DNA of 64,000 nt, taken from assembly GCA_965153455.1 (NCBI GenBank), contig OZ234499.1:1922001-1986000 (forward strand), written 5' to 3'. Positions within the stretch are counted from its first letter, which is position 1; each line of letters starts with the position of its first letter. Below are positions 24,657-37,512 of this stretch, one piece after another. Below the pieces are notes generated by a model. The model saw nothing but the letters and a program-made list of their open reading frames with translations. It had not been told where the DNA came from and ran no database searches. The DNA is from Sphagnum compactum (lineage: Eukaryota > Bryophyta > Sphagnopsida > Sphagnales). The translations under genes were made by a program, and so were the position numbers.

Positions 24657-25674
24657 GTAAAGTCACTTGTCCGTCCGTCCGTGCGTCGAGGTCCTGAAAC
24701 CCAGATCCCAGCGCAAAGAGACGACGAAGCGCAAAGACGACGAAGAGGCCGCAGATGGCTGCTTCTTGACAACTTTCATGCAAACCCAGATCCCAGCGCA
24801 AAGAGACGACGAAGCGCAAAGAGACGACGAAGAGGCAGCAGATGGCTGCTTCTTGACAACTTTCATGCAAACCCAGATCCCAGCGCTTGCTTTCGTTTTG
24901 TGGCTTTTGCCGGTCATGATCGTCGATCACGCTTTAAGCGCAGTGAGCGGGAGGGAAGGAGGTTTACACTTTGGATGCTGCAACCATGGCTTTTCGAGGT
25001 TTTGATGATGCATCGAAAAACGTAAACTGTTTTACTCTCCCTTGACTCTCCCTTTCTTTCCGTGTAATCCTGCGACTACTTATATTTTTGTCATCATTTA
25101 AAATATTTGTTTTTGTTATACTCATTTTGGTATGGTACTCTTTGTTCTCACATTCTCTGACTCCAATTTCATCTTCTTCTGAACTCCAACAGCAAACTGT
25201 TCTAATAACCTAAAAACACACACACACACACACACACACCATCTAAATCGACCATGAACAACAAAACAATACTGTCATCAAAGAAATCCATAACCCCTCC
25301 AGAAAAAGGAGGTTTACGTTTTTCGATGCATCATCAGAACCTCGAAAAGCCATGGTTGCAACGTCCAAAGTGTAAACCTCCTTCCCTCCCTCCCGTTCGC
25401 TGCGCTTAAAACGCGGTCGACGATCATGACCGGCAAAAGCCACAAAACGAAAGCAAGCGCTGGGATCTGGGTTTGCATGAAAGTTGTCAAGAAGCAGCCA
25501 TCTGCGGTCTCTTCGTCATCTCTTTGCGTTTCGTCGTCTCTTTGCGCTGGGATCTGGGTTTGCATGAAAGTTGTCAAGAAGCAGCCATCTGCGGCCTCTT
25601 CGTCGTCTCTTTGCGTTGGGATCTGGGTTTCAGGACCTCGACACACACACGGACGGACGGACAAGTGACTTTAT
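24657..25674. mobile_element. Long inverted repeat (foldback element), arms about 365 bp
   Basis: The left arm 24657-25027 and right arm 25312-25674 are near-identical in inverse orientation. Both outer ends read TAAAGTCACTTGTCC followed by tandem GTCC, and both inner ends read GTTTACGTTTTTCGATG on the loop side. The loop is 284 bp and includes an (AC)n run. Each arm holds an internal direct repeat of about 86 bp (AAACCCAGATCCCAGCGC at 24697, 24782 and 24869). Open frames through the arms are repeat by-products without domains. No transposase and no clear target-site duplication are seen. It lies between PGL and golgin-84. Confidence 0.85.
25216..25240. repeat. (CA)n microsatellite in the foldback loop
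   Basis: A dinucleotide run of about 25 bases sits in the spacer between the two inverted arms. Confidence 0.9.
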
Positions 25675-27886
25675 ATATAAGATATAAAAAACCATCAATT
25701 TTGTCTTTTTTACAGAGGGATATCCATTCTTTAAATAGAGGAAAAAAGGGGAATTATTTATTTCGTGAAAACTGCCATGGGGCAGAGTCAAATGTTTTTT
25801 TGTTGCCCTTGGGCAGAATGAACAATTTTTGTTCTATCCTCAGTGGTTTTTTCGTTTTTTCAACTTGGGGTTTTGAGTTTTTTTGGCACTTTATATTTAT
25901 CCTTAGGGTAATTTTAGAGTAATTTCATCCTTTTAGAATAATTTTCTTGGGTAAATTTATGAAATCAAAGAGTAAAACTCAATAAGGTTATGTTACTATA
26001 CTCTACCCTGGGCAATCGGAGTTTACCTTTTACCCTAACATAGGCCAAGAGTGAAAAAAAAAATGTATTATCCTTATAGGTGTTTTTTTAGTCTTGGGGA
26101 TTGAGTTTTGGCCCTAATAATTAAAAAAATTGAAAGGTGTAAAAAAAAAAAGGTTTCGTATGCCCTAAAACACTTTTAGGGTTGATAGGTAATTCTCTTT
26201 GTATTTTGCAAGGTTACACTTGGGCTCCACAAAGAGATGAGTTGATTTTGTAAAAATTACGTTCCATTTGAATGATTTAATATTGAATGAATGCAACTTG
26301 AATTAAATTCAACTCACTTGAATTTGATTTGAATTTGAATTTTTTAATTCAATTTAAATTTTTTGAATGAAATTTCTTATTCAATTGAATTGAATTAAAC
26401 TAAAAACCATATTTTCCTCCTTTGGATTCAACATGGTTAATGATCTCATTGAAATTTTAATTGAATTAAATTTGATTCAATTCAATTTGGTTTCAATTGA
26501 ATTCTTTTAATAATTGTTTTGAGTTGAATTCAATCAAATTATGAAAATTCAATTCTGAGAAGACACATGTATTTTCATATCCATGTAACTGGGTTGGTGA
26601 AAGGAGTAAAATAGTTAAATCGTTATAAAATGTTTTCATAATTGTCACATGGAGTTGATGAAGTTGATGAAAGAAATGAATTTTTTAGGCAATTATGAAA
26701 TGTTTTCATAATCATTAAGTCAACAACCTTCAAAATTGTCATTATGACAATCACTAATGAATCCCATACATTTTCATCTAAACTGATTCTGATTACCATC
26801 ATCACTAGAATTTCCTTGTATTTTGTAGAAGAAAATTTGCATGGTCGATAATGTGCCCTCCTCTCATACTAGACTCTTTTTGCTGGTGCTTTACATCATG
26901 ATTGACATGGAATAGAATTTGAGGAAGAGTATAAAAGCTTCCATAGATAATTGTTTGCCCCATATGAGATTGATCAAGATGATGAGGGTGTTTAATAACT
27001 GTGTGAAATACTGAGGACACTGAAATGGCCACAATAAGCAAACCCATAGGCAGTAAGAACAAGCAATAACAAGCAAAACCATAAGCCACTAGCTTGACTA
27101 TTAGCAAGTTCAGCTTTATATACATGTGCAGGTTCTCAAAGCAAACAGAAAACACTACATGAGTGAGAAGAACTAAACCCCAAAGTTAAATAGGATTCTG
27201 AATCAAATTGTGACTATTCAAGAGATCATCCAATGCGCAAATCTATGCCACAAGCAAGCATCCCAATCCAAGGATGGCTTCTGTTTGGCAAACTGATGGT
27301 CTCAGATTCAAATAGATAATGGCATGAGGATGAAATCTATACCAAGGGTCTGCAAATTGGTCATTTCCAAACTTGCTTCTCCTCGATTATTATTTCACCA
27401 ATGTTTGTACCAGCTTGACAATTTCACCCTCCATTTGCCGGATTGGAATTGTGATGAAGAATTTCAGCTACCCAACTGAAGTGACAGTACTCCTGTCCCC
27501 TTCAGAAACATACACCTAAGATGAGATTGCAGAGAGAACTCCACAATATCACTTTGAAGCAACGAACTGTTGTGTCAGTTCCACCAAAACCGAAACTAAC
27601 ACAACAAGAATCAGTGGTCATAACCTTATGAGTGTCACTCAAAAATGTCAAACCCTGTCCCTTCAGTAACACTCTAGTATTTGTGATTCTGTTTACCAAT
27701 TGGTAGCGTGACACTCAGTTTAGCTATCTAGAAAAAGTGTATAGCTTACCTCGGCAGGTGCTTGCTGACATTACAGCCTAATCTCATTACTTGTATGTGG
27801 AAAGAATCTTGACAGATGAGAGATGCACCATCTGTTTTCTATATTGCTGCTGCTGCTGTTGAACCTACAAAAAGTTAGTCCAAACA
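25675..27886. other. Intergenic; AATTC-rich block and 3' flank of golgin-84
   Basis: At 26,262-26,560 the words GAATT, AATTC and TTGAATT recur with little else, a low-complexity palindromic block. From about 26,600 onward composition becomes gene-like, but I find no supported exon; the minus-strand open frame 26,805-27,155 has no recognised domain. The last part should hold the 3' untranslated region of golgin-84 and one copy of the 130-bp duplicated segment (27,521-27,652). Confidence 0.45.
27521..27652. repeat. Dispersed direct repeat, copy A
   Basis: This segment matches 28,077-28,206 in the same orientation, both beginning ATGAGATTGCAGAGA and sharing ACTAACACAACAAGAAT. Copy A lies beyond the golgin-84 stop codon, copy B in its last intron. 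Confidence 0.8.
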
Positions 27887-30800
27887 CTAGGGTCTCCCAT
27901 GAAGGAGTAATCCTGCTGCCTTCGCTGCCTCAAGTTCTTCTCTAGAAGATGGCCGATCTGCTTGTTCCTGCCACATCAGACACACAGGAACTCTATAAGT
28001 GATACTTCTAGGCCAATATAGCTCAACAATCAAGGTGTTCTCCCTGGTTCATTTCTCAAACATGGAAACCTGTCTATGAGATTGCAGAGAAAACTCCACA
28101 GTACTACTTTGAAGGACACCTTTGTGTCAGGTCCAACAAAAGCAAATACTAACACAACAAGAATGGGTGCATTCATAACCTTTAGTCCCAGTCAAAAGTA
28201 TCGGACCATCATCACCTTCACCATGAATAGCAGTGACTAGCTGCAATGACTCCCTACTGACAGACTTCATGAGCTCCTTACAGTGAGTCTAAATAAGTAT
28301 ATAACAATCTGCCAAAAATTTCAGGCAGAAAATTATATAAAAACCATCCTGAGTTTCTATTGCATTTCTTGAAGCAATGCAATTCAGTCATCATCTTTGC
28401 ACTCAAGAGACATATGCAAACCAGACAAAGCTCTAATGGAGTTGGAAAGGCAGATGTGAGTCTGTACCTGCAACCGATGGAGCACATACATGAGAAAAAT
28501 ATGTATGAAAACCTGTGCAGCCAAAACTGTGATGTCAAAACTGACATAAATTGCACCACACCAACTCTTGTTTTCCTTGTCCCTATTTCCTGCCTAATAG
28601 CAAGTTGCAATGTGCTCTTCAAACATGAAATGAATGCAATGGACTCTAGTGGGGTTTAAGTTTTTCTCTAGAGGGATACCTTAATGAGAATGATCAGCAG
28701 CCTAAAAAAGAAAGACATTTCATTTGCCAACTAATCTTTGACTGAGTGGCTCTTCACCATGAAGGGCTGCTGCCTGCCTCCTTTCAGAGGCGGCCACTTA
28801 CAAACTGCTATAACAGGGTCACAGCACAGTTGCCCAACTGTCCCCAAGGTTTGACCACCAGGTATCCAAATGGTGGACAATTTACACAGTAGACCCTACT
28901 ATAGTGGGGCTGGCTATGCTATGTAACATCTAGCAGGCACAGTGGTGAATTGAACCCACTACGACTTGCAAGATGGCCATGAAGCCCACCACTTGGGGTA
29001 TTAGCTTGATGCCAACCAGCAGCCTAACACTGACCTTGTTCAGATGGATAAGCTATAGTGTGTGACAAGCACTGCTCACAGGAGATGAACAAACCAGGTA
29101 TAAGACAGCAATAAGTCGTGCCAATGGTCTTCGCCACAAGAATCTGCCTGCCGTCACAGCTGAAGAGTCCAAGAACTTGGCAGCTCTCTGAATCAGCAAG
29201 TATACAGAAAAATCAAAGATTGCCTATGCCCACCAAGCTACTGACACCAAAAGATGGGTTTCCATGGAAACAAGCAATCAGAAACCAGAATAAATACCCA
29301 CCCTGTTTCACACACTGCAATAGTGCGCCATAGTTAAGGATTGCATAGACTTACCTGAACACTGGGCCCCACAGGTCCTAGTCGCCGCTGGTGAAGCCCC
29401 AGATATCTGCAGTAACAGGATGGAAAACAATTGAATTTCTAACTGCAGGAAAAATGAGGGGCATTTAAGGCAACAATCTAGAAAATGAATTTCCTATTGC
29501 TGGAAGGCAAGAAAGTTGCCTCCAGATGCAAAACTTTCTCAATCCATGTCAAAGCACCTATGTTGTAGTCCAAGAACTGGCTAGGAATGAGGTATACACA
29601 GGTTTCTCAACTTGCAACTTCACAGATCATGGGGTTCAATGTGCATACTCAAAGGATTTCAACTCGTTTTCATCTTCAAAGGATGACATGTTACGCACAT
29701 TCCGTTGCCTCTCAGCCTCAGCCTGCACCTTGAAGAAGACCATTATCCAAAACAATTCTCAGTTCTTTTGTTGCATGGATAGAAAACAAGATACAATCGT
29801 GGTCTTTGCATATAGGAGCAAAATTACCAACACCACAGCACTGCTTCAGACAAGCACCAATCCAGATGTAAATGAGTGACACTATCTCAAATAACCATGA
29901 AGGTTAACAGTAAACTTGTAGAATCACATTGTTTACTTGCAAACTAGAAAGATGAGTCACCTTTGCTTGGAGGCGACGGGCCTGCTCTAGCTGCAACATT
30001 GCTGCTGCTTTCTCACTTGACATTACTTCAAGCTGTGTCTGCTTGGTATACTGTCACCACCACAACACAACAGAACATGACTTTCTCAAATTGCATTTGA
30101 AAGCTGTGCAATCTTCAGTTGTGCAGTGAACTATGCCCCCTCAATTCACAGTCTTCAAGCAGAAGGTCAGATGAAGATCTTTTACCAGGAGCTCAGTTAG
30201 TTCCCGAAATCGCTTTTCCAGTTCAGATTGTGCCTGGACAGAGCCCACAGGTTCAATTCAGCCTTAAAAATTCCTGAAAAGACTAGTACCACATGCAGAT
30301 ACCATGTAGTGATGCTAGGGGACCAGCTAAAATCATAAAATATATCTTTCATAAAATCATAAAATATCTCCACAATAATCACAAAGAGCAACAGTAACAT
30401 GGATATCTGTAGCCAAACATTGTAAACTCCAGTAAGTCATACAAAGGCAAACTGTAGAGAAGGATGTTCTGACTTGACACCTGCAGGGATCCAAGATCTG
30501 CCTCTCGCTTCACACTGGCCAATTCAACCCTCAGTTTTTGCATTTCTGCCTGCTCATCCCACAATCCCCCAATTCTCTTAGCAGAAGTACATGAGTCAAA
30601 TGTTGAGATGCCCATCCCACTTTTCAATTGGACTGCAGAAGATACAGATAGGCAATTGGTTCCATTTGATGCAATTGACTTCCACATGAGCTAACACAGG
30701 TTCACAATTCATTTGCATTGACGTTGTCAAACCAGCTCCTGCAGGAACCTAAACTAGCAACTTGCCTCCATGGCAGAGAGCTTGGAATCAGCTTCCCGCT

Positions 30801-33800
30801 GCAACTGACGTGCACGTTCTGCCTCTTCTCGCCAAACCTACAAGACAGTGCAAGGAGGTATGTTATACATTATCTATGTATTTTACAAATCTAGCTAACC
30901 TGAAGGAACAATTTTCTCAAACTCTACTTGGCCATATTCTTGGAAATCTCTGTTCAGAGGGACAAGAGACCAGCCACAAGAGAATGAAATCATCGGAATG
31001 AAAGCCATTTTATCATTCATTGATCTCCTCCCACAAGTTCTTCAGCAAAAAAATAATAATAATTAATTTTTTGGTTTACATTGGTTGCACTTGCATGAGT
31101 TCAGGAAATTCCAAAAACATTGAAGTAATTTCCATGGATCCTGATTGTTACAGTAAGCAGCAGACCCAAGAAAATTGCCCTTCACAAAATCAGAACAGAT
31201 AAAACATGACCCAACTGTGTTTTCTCATAAACTTGTACCTGAGCAGTCTGCACAGCTTCTTCATTAGGCCGCTTTTGCTCACGTCGTTGGCGTGCCTGAG
31301 ACTCCTGCAATTCCTGGTTCAATGTAGCACACTCCACCTACAAAAGCCCACAATGTTAGTTTTCTGTATGTCTTGTCCCATTGCTACTCAAAATAGTGTT
31401 CACAGTCAGGTTGAAAGGATTGCAAGTTGGCAACAACACAAGTACAACTGGCATACCAGTAACACTGCTAAAAACACACAATGAGCAGCTTAAAAGAGTT
31501 TACAGGACACAGTCCATCAAGCATTGCAAGCCCTGTCTAAGTCCTGTGTAGGTTCTTGAGACCAAGAAACTGTCCTAACAGAATCAACAGTCTCACCTCA
31601 AGCATGGCTAACTTGTGCTCCATGTCTGTTACTCTCTGGTTGCGCTCATCCACTATTTTCTGCAATCAACCAAAGACATGATCACTTTCAGATCATGATA
31701 CAAGCAGCTCATTTAGATCACCTGAAACTGTGAGCACTTGCATTGCTCATCCAGTGTGTTCAGACACTGGATACATATTGGATAAGGTCACTTATCCATA
31801 TCAGCAACTAGAAATATCCTTTAGCTAACAATGACCCAAACAAGTATAGCAAGGTTTTAAAGCATCCCATCAAATTCAATTTGTAACTGTTTACCATGTA
31901 AAGAAAATGCAGTGCCAATGGCTCATGAGGATACCTGCATGCGCATCAATGCACTATTGCTTTCTGCCATGCGCTGCTCAAGCTCTGTTTCCCTTTCAAC
32001 AGCTGCCTGCGAATGGAGACAGTTGTAACTGGATTTTCAACACGCCCGAATCAAAAATGAAGAACAGGTAAACAAAACTGATAAGGTATACTAGGCACAG
32101 ACAACAAGCTTCAACAAAGTAGCAAAGAAGCTATCAGAAGCTACCAGCAAGAGAAACTTCCAAAGGTAAATAAATGCAGTGTTACATGGCGGGTGGCACT
32201 GTGAGCCATGCGCTCCTCCTCCACCCTATGTTCTGCTGATGCCAACTCATTACGCAGTGCCTGTCACAAAATGCCCCTCAAATCTAACATGAGTAGCAGC
32301 ATTGACCATTAAGAATGATTTCTATGGGAGAATTCTGTTCACCTTTGTAATTATCAACATCATGAGATTTTCCAGGTGCGAAGGCAAGAAGTATACCTGG
32401 ATCATCCTAGTCTCTGTCATGTCCCGGTTTTTGCTCATGGCCTCAACAGTTGTCTGCAAAAGGTCCCCTTTTTCATTAACTAGAAAAAATTTGAAGGAAT
32501 TGCAGGGAAGTGACAATTCACTGACTTTCTTGAAAGATTCTATATGGAACCCAATGAGGCAACACTGAATAACCGCAAGAAGGGAAACAATAGCACTCTT
32601 GATATGATATGACAAGCAGGATGCAATTTGGGGATGGACATCAAAGCCCAACCTGCAAGGCCGCCAGCTTGCCTTCTGCCATAGAAGCTTGCCTCTTAAA
32701 ACTCTCAACAGAACTGGACAGGCTATCGATTTCAGCATTCTTTGAGGCCAGAGCTGCTACCATCCCAGCCTCTACTGCTGCAGCTGATTCTTTCGCTGCT
32801 GCTAATTCTTGCTGTAGTTGCCGCATCCTGGCATCAAAGGATTTCCTTTCTTCCCTCTGGTTTCCCAGTCAGAAAAAGAAAAGCATTAACCACAACAGAA
32901 AAATTCCAATAGGTTGATACAACTAAAGACTGCTCCACTTGGAGACATATCTGAGACACCTCACCATTGAGTATTCTATGTTAGCCTTATTTACAGAGTA
33001 CCCTCCAGGGTACAGCACCTGTAAGACACTGCTTGCAGTTACTGGAGCAAAGACTGACATATAACAGATTTGCAAAAGATTTAATGCAAATGTTCACATT
33101 CACCATTCACCAGGTTCAACACATGTATAGATTGCCTTGACTTTGCAAAGAAGATGATCTGTAATATGACACTTCTATTGCATGTACCATCCCAAAAAAT
33201 CACATAAGAAGGGAGCATTCAAACAGTTTCACCTCAAATTGCAACAGCTCTTCCAGTTGCAGATTTTCAGACTTGTACTCCTGTAGCCGTGAGGAAAGGC
33301 CAGCACAAACCTGCATCCAGGCCAAATCTTCTTGTATTAATGAGCAGATCCATAAAATGGGCCTTTATCTATGGGTGGCAAAGCAAGTATTCAGAAACCA
33401 GAAACAAACCACATATAAATGAAGCCAGTAGAGCAACAGATAGTACCACTTCCATTTCTATAAACATTTGGACTCCGCACTGCTTCACACTACCAGTGAC
33501 GATGATTAAATTATTTTGTGGGGACATAATAATTTTGTTGTAATCAATTTTGTCTTTCCAAAAAATATACCAATTCCACTTCTATAAACATTCTTTCTCC
33601 TTCTAAGATGCAATGCTCAAATAATGTGAACTGCTTGGTTTTGCTAGAAGAAAAATTGTTCATTAATAGTGGATTAGAACATAGCCATACCCTTGCTAAT
33701 CTGGCCTCCTTGGATGGACCTGAGGAGACTGCCACTGTCAACAACCCACGTGCCTGCACATTTGCTTATGCAAACACAGTCAAGTGGTTCTACAACAACA

Positions 33801-36686
33801 AATATCAAGGAAAGTCTTCTATTCAACTACTGGTGTGTATCAGCTGAGAATTCACAAGCCATGAAGAGTTGCACAACATCAACCTCATAGAGCAGAATTT
33901 CACACAGCATGCAGGCTACTCATTCTCCATTCCTAGACAAGTCTGAACTCACTCAATGGGCCAGCATGTACATTGAATGAGCCCACTACAAGTAATTCAT
34001 AAAGGGAGAATTGCAGTCTCTTAATTTTGAAGATTTGCCCATTTCAATTGGTTTAGGTCTTGATTATGTCTGTTCAGAAACCTGTGTTGACAGGCTGGTC
34101 AGAAAAGCCAAAGGATCAATTCCATCAAAAACACACAACTTGAAATGGAACTGGCCAATAGCATCTGTTAAGGAAAACGGACATACATACAGAAGGTTGT
34201 GTGTTTGAACTACCTCAGTGAGCTGATCCTCCACTTTTGGCATCTCCAAAGGCATCTTTTCATCCACCAGAGAAGGCAGTTGCTGCTGCTCCAAAACTTT
34301 AACAGTTGCCACTGTGCTCTTCTCAGTTTCAGCACCATGTGAGTCCACATTTGGCCCAACTGGCACAACTGGTTTTTCAACATGAGGTTTCTCAATTGTC
34401 AACAAATCCACCACAACAGTGCCATTTTCTTCTGCCCGAAACTTACACTCAACAGATTCCACTCTTTCATCACTAACCACCTGGTCAGACAGCAAGTCCA
34501 CTGAAGATTGCTTTGTGTCATTTTCATCATGCGAGCTACCACAACTTTCAGCCAACTCTCCTTCAGAGCTTGGTGACTGGTGCTTGCTGTCTACTTCATG
34601 CGGTGAAAGAGAGATATACTTCAAAGAAGCATCTCCATCAGCAGCTGCAGAAGCCTCTGCACCTTGCAATATGTGGGCCTCTCTTTCTCTATCACTGCCA
34701 GGTGTAGCCATCTGCTTTTCTGTCTCTTCAGTTTCTGCATTTGCAACAAATTCCAGACTCTCCACTGCCTGAGGCACCAAATCTTTGACATCATCACCAC
34801 TAGCAGTTTTTCCCTCCAGAGAGCTATTTCTGACATCTGGCCTGTCAAGAGCGCTAAGAAGATTGCTGTGATGATCACTCTGTGACAAGCCCCCACTTGC
34901 CCCGTTCTCTTGAAAAGGGGTGGCTTTGGAGGGAGTAGTGGGCACTGAAGATTGGCTTACTCTGCGCACAAAACCCTGCAGACAAAAATGATCACCTTTA
35001 ATGTGGCAGAACTTATCACAGGTTGATGCAAAAGCAACATCAAACCAACCTTGACTGACATGAGCACACAATCTCAGTTTGTCAATGATTACAATGCTGT
35101 GTCTAATTAGGAAACAGCGCTAGCAAGTCAATTCCTCTGAACAACAAGAAGCTGAGGTTAAAAAAATCACACCGTATCCACCGAACCAGTAGATGACAAT
35201 CTGCTGAGTGTGCCTTGCTCTGGACCTTCTCAAGCCAGTTGCCAATACACAATAAGAGAATATCAGTCAGAAGTGAACAGGCAACAAAACAAATCACAAA
35301 AGAATCAAGGACAGAAAGTTGCAGATGAGCAGTAGTATGCTAGCAATAAGAACTTTGTAACATTGTGTCCATCCAAAATCATGAAGAAGATAACTAAGAT
35401 GAATAACAAAGAACCACCTCAACAGAAGCTGGCAAGAATAAAACCTGTATTTTGAGGCAAGAATGGCAGTTCCTCAGGAAGCCGAATGACAGCTTGCTTG
35501 GCCTTGCGGTCTACCACCTCAAACAGCTCTACATGTCCAAGACAACCATACCCTGTCAGATCAGGCTTTTCACAATCACCATTGCCCTGGGCATGATGAG
35601 ACCAGCACTGAGAAGAAGATGCTCAGAATAGTTAAAATCACACAGCATTTTGTGGAGAGGCTTTTTGCAAAAAGAGGTTTAGTTCACTTTCAATCCCCCC
35701 AATCCAAATCCTGCCTGTTAAACCCTGCATGGAATTGTTTATCCTCCAAGGCTTAGATTCACACATTCATGATGCAAAAAGGCATGTAACCTCAAAAGAT
35801 TGACTCATTAGTGTTCAATAATTCATATTGCTGTTACAGATTCTAAGAGTGAAATTGCTGCAATGTTGTACACACTGCAATAATTCTGCAAACACTTACT
35901 TCTTCATCCTTTTGACCTAAAATTCTTTGTAAACCCTAGAAACAGACTTGCTGCACCACATGAAGCCCTTGCAAGCAGCAACCTCTTTTTTTTCCATCTA
36001 AAAAACAAGCACAATTATCTTAGTGCACATCTTGATCTCTTGAGCTCTGCATGGCACATATGCATTTGGGAAGGAACACAGGAAAAAAATGAATTCAGCT
36101 CAAAGTCAACTCCCGATTTCCTAAAATCCAGACTCTTAAAGCCTCATATTCATTGTCCAATTATCCCTAGCACTAATGTTCCAAAGACAAAATCTTCTTC
36201 CAGTTCTTTTTCCCAAAATGCAAAAGTCTCCTCTCCTTCCTGTCTGGCTCCAGTAACGGAACCAAACAGCTACTACTAAATCCGATCATATCCAGCTTCA
36301 CCTACTGCGACACAGAATGAATATCCTCATGCATTGTACTTGCATTCTCCACAATTTGAGCAGCCAGTGAAGGAAAAACGATCTCCGTCTTTCTCCCGAG
36401 CATATGTCGGTTTCCAGATCTAACGAATCTCAAAACCTCCTCCAAGAATAACAGTCTCAGAAGTTGCCAAAAGAGCAGAGAGCCGGGATTTGAGGGAAAA
36501 GAAAGACCAAAGACAACAGAAACCCTAGGAGGAGGACTGAGGTCCTCGCGAATCAAGTTCAAGCACATTGTGCTGTCGAAGAACTTGCACCAAATGAAGC
36601 GATGCTTGGCTTAAAAGAAAGAGCAGAGAAAGGAGAAATAAGCGAATACGAAACTCACCTTCTGCAGCACGCAGCCATGAAGCCAT
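27887..36686 (-). CDS. GC1: Golgin-84 orthologue (plant golgin candidate 1), 755 aa, 21 exons
   Basis: Exons: 36686-36659, 35528-35445, 35225-35173, 34975-34214, 33753-33691, 33310-33233, 32856-32653, 32453-32397, 32260-32186, 32006-31935, 31659-31597, 31337-31239, 30837-30766, 30549-30481, 30234-30187, 30050-29961, 29728-29649, 29406-29355, 29187-29095, 28512-28468, 27967-27887. They sum to 756 codons in frame. The N-terminus (MASWLRAAEELFEVVDRKAK) is the golgin-84 hallmark. Residues 56-309 are acidic and low-complexity, all in one 762-bp exon. From about 310 to 690 comes coiled coil (EARLARVCAGLSSRLQEYKS, VECATLNQELQ, EMQKLRVELASVKR). A tail-anchor membrane span lies at about 703-726, then a 27-residue tail. 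Golgin-84 tethers vesicles at Golgi rims. Intron 13 has an AG|GCAAGT donor (GC-AG). The symbol follows the Arabidopsis homologue. Confidence 0.95.
28077..28206. repeat. Dispersed direct repeat, copy B
   Basis: Partner of 27,521-27,652, lying 556 bp away within the last golgin-84 intron. The two differ by scattered substitutions and small indels, so the duplication is not recent. Confidence 0.8.
28742..29037 (-). mobile_element. SINE-like element in golgin-84 intron 19
   Basis: On the minus strand a tRNA-derived head is suggested by a box-B-like GGTTCAATTCACC (complement of 28944-28956), preceded at tRNA-like spacing by a box-A-like AAGTGGTGGGC near 28,985-28,998. The body that follows is GC-balanced, non-coding and unlike the surrounding intron. 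I cannot define the exact ends or find a target-site duplication, and no second copy is in the window. Confidence 0.45.
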
Positions 36687-37512
36687 TGCTCCTTGGATCC
36701 AGCTCTTCTGCTTGCGCCTTTTGCCTCGCTTAAGCGCTCCCTCGCACTCGAAAAAAACACTGCAAATCGCGCGCACGTCTTCCAAAGGCCTTCTCTGTCT
36801 CTTCAGCGCTGTGACCCAGCGTTTTCTTTACTGGCGAAATCTCGCCAAAAAGCCAAATTTAAAATTAAAATTTCGAAAAAGAAGTGATTTTGAAGGTTTT
36901 CAGTCAGTGTTTTTTTATTTTCCAAATGTGTGAAGTCGGTGGGTTGGCGATCGTGCACAAGACTACTTAGCCAAATTTGGCTATGGGTCAGAGGGGGAGT
37001 ATAAATCTTTTGGTAGAAAAATGCAACAAAGACAACTAAATTTTTTAGTAAACTCAGAATTGCACAAAAAATATGATTGCAATTTAAACTTTCTACAATC
37101 CAATTTTTAAAAGTTATAAAGTTGCAATTTTACAAGTTCAATTTGCCGCACTCATGTGTAAGTACACTATAAACAATATATTAAACTAAATAAATGTCGT
37201 TTATGGAAAAATTGAACCTCTAGTTTGCCCACTACAATATAAGTGTTCTACAAAAAATCAAACAAAATATTGAATCATTGTGGAAGTTGGAACTTGGGGG
37301 CTCAAAACATGTAGAATATAAAAAAGATATGGGAATTTGAAGGCAACAATGTTTGGGGTAGCAAATATGGGATCATGGATTGAAGTTTTGAACATAATAG
37401 CCAAAGCTTGTCATTAAAGTTCCAAATTTTCAACAAAATAAACATCAAATGGGTTTACATCATGAATACTTAAACGGTTAATCAACAAAATGTGAAAATT
37501 CAAAAGGATAAA
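36687..37512. other. Golgin-84 promoter region, then AT-rich sequence
   Basis: The first 200 bp beyond the start codon should contain the 5' leader and promoter of golgin-84; no obvious TATA box is convincing. From about 37,000 the sequence becomes AT-rich and leads into the hAT remnant. No other gene is seen. Confidence 0.4.

Noticed and set aside
24624-25025. Open frames of 84-133 codons across both arms of the inverted repeat
   Set aside because: They mirror each other because the arms are inverted copies, show internal repetition from the 86-bp unit, and contain no domain.
24657-25674. CRISPR-like array from the repeated 18-bp words in the arms
   Set aside because: The genome is clearly eukaryotic, and the repeats are 86-bp direct duplications within an inverted repeat, not spaced identical short repeats.
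26805-27155. Minus-strand open frame of 116 codons with hydrophobic stretches
   Set aside because: It lies beyond the golgin-84 stop, has no splice-site support or recognised family, and its hydrophobicity is typical of T-rich noise.
29526-29879. Plus-strand open frame of 117 codons
   Set aside because: It is antisense to golgin-84 exon 17 and its flanking introns.
34419-34772. Plus-strand open frame of 117 codons
   Set aside because: It is antisense to the 762-bp golgin-84 exon and only reflects that exon's codon bias.
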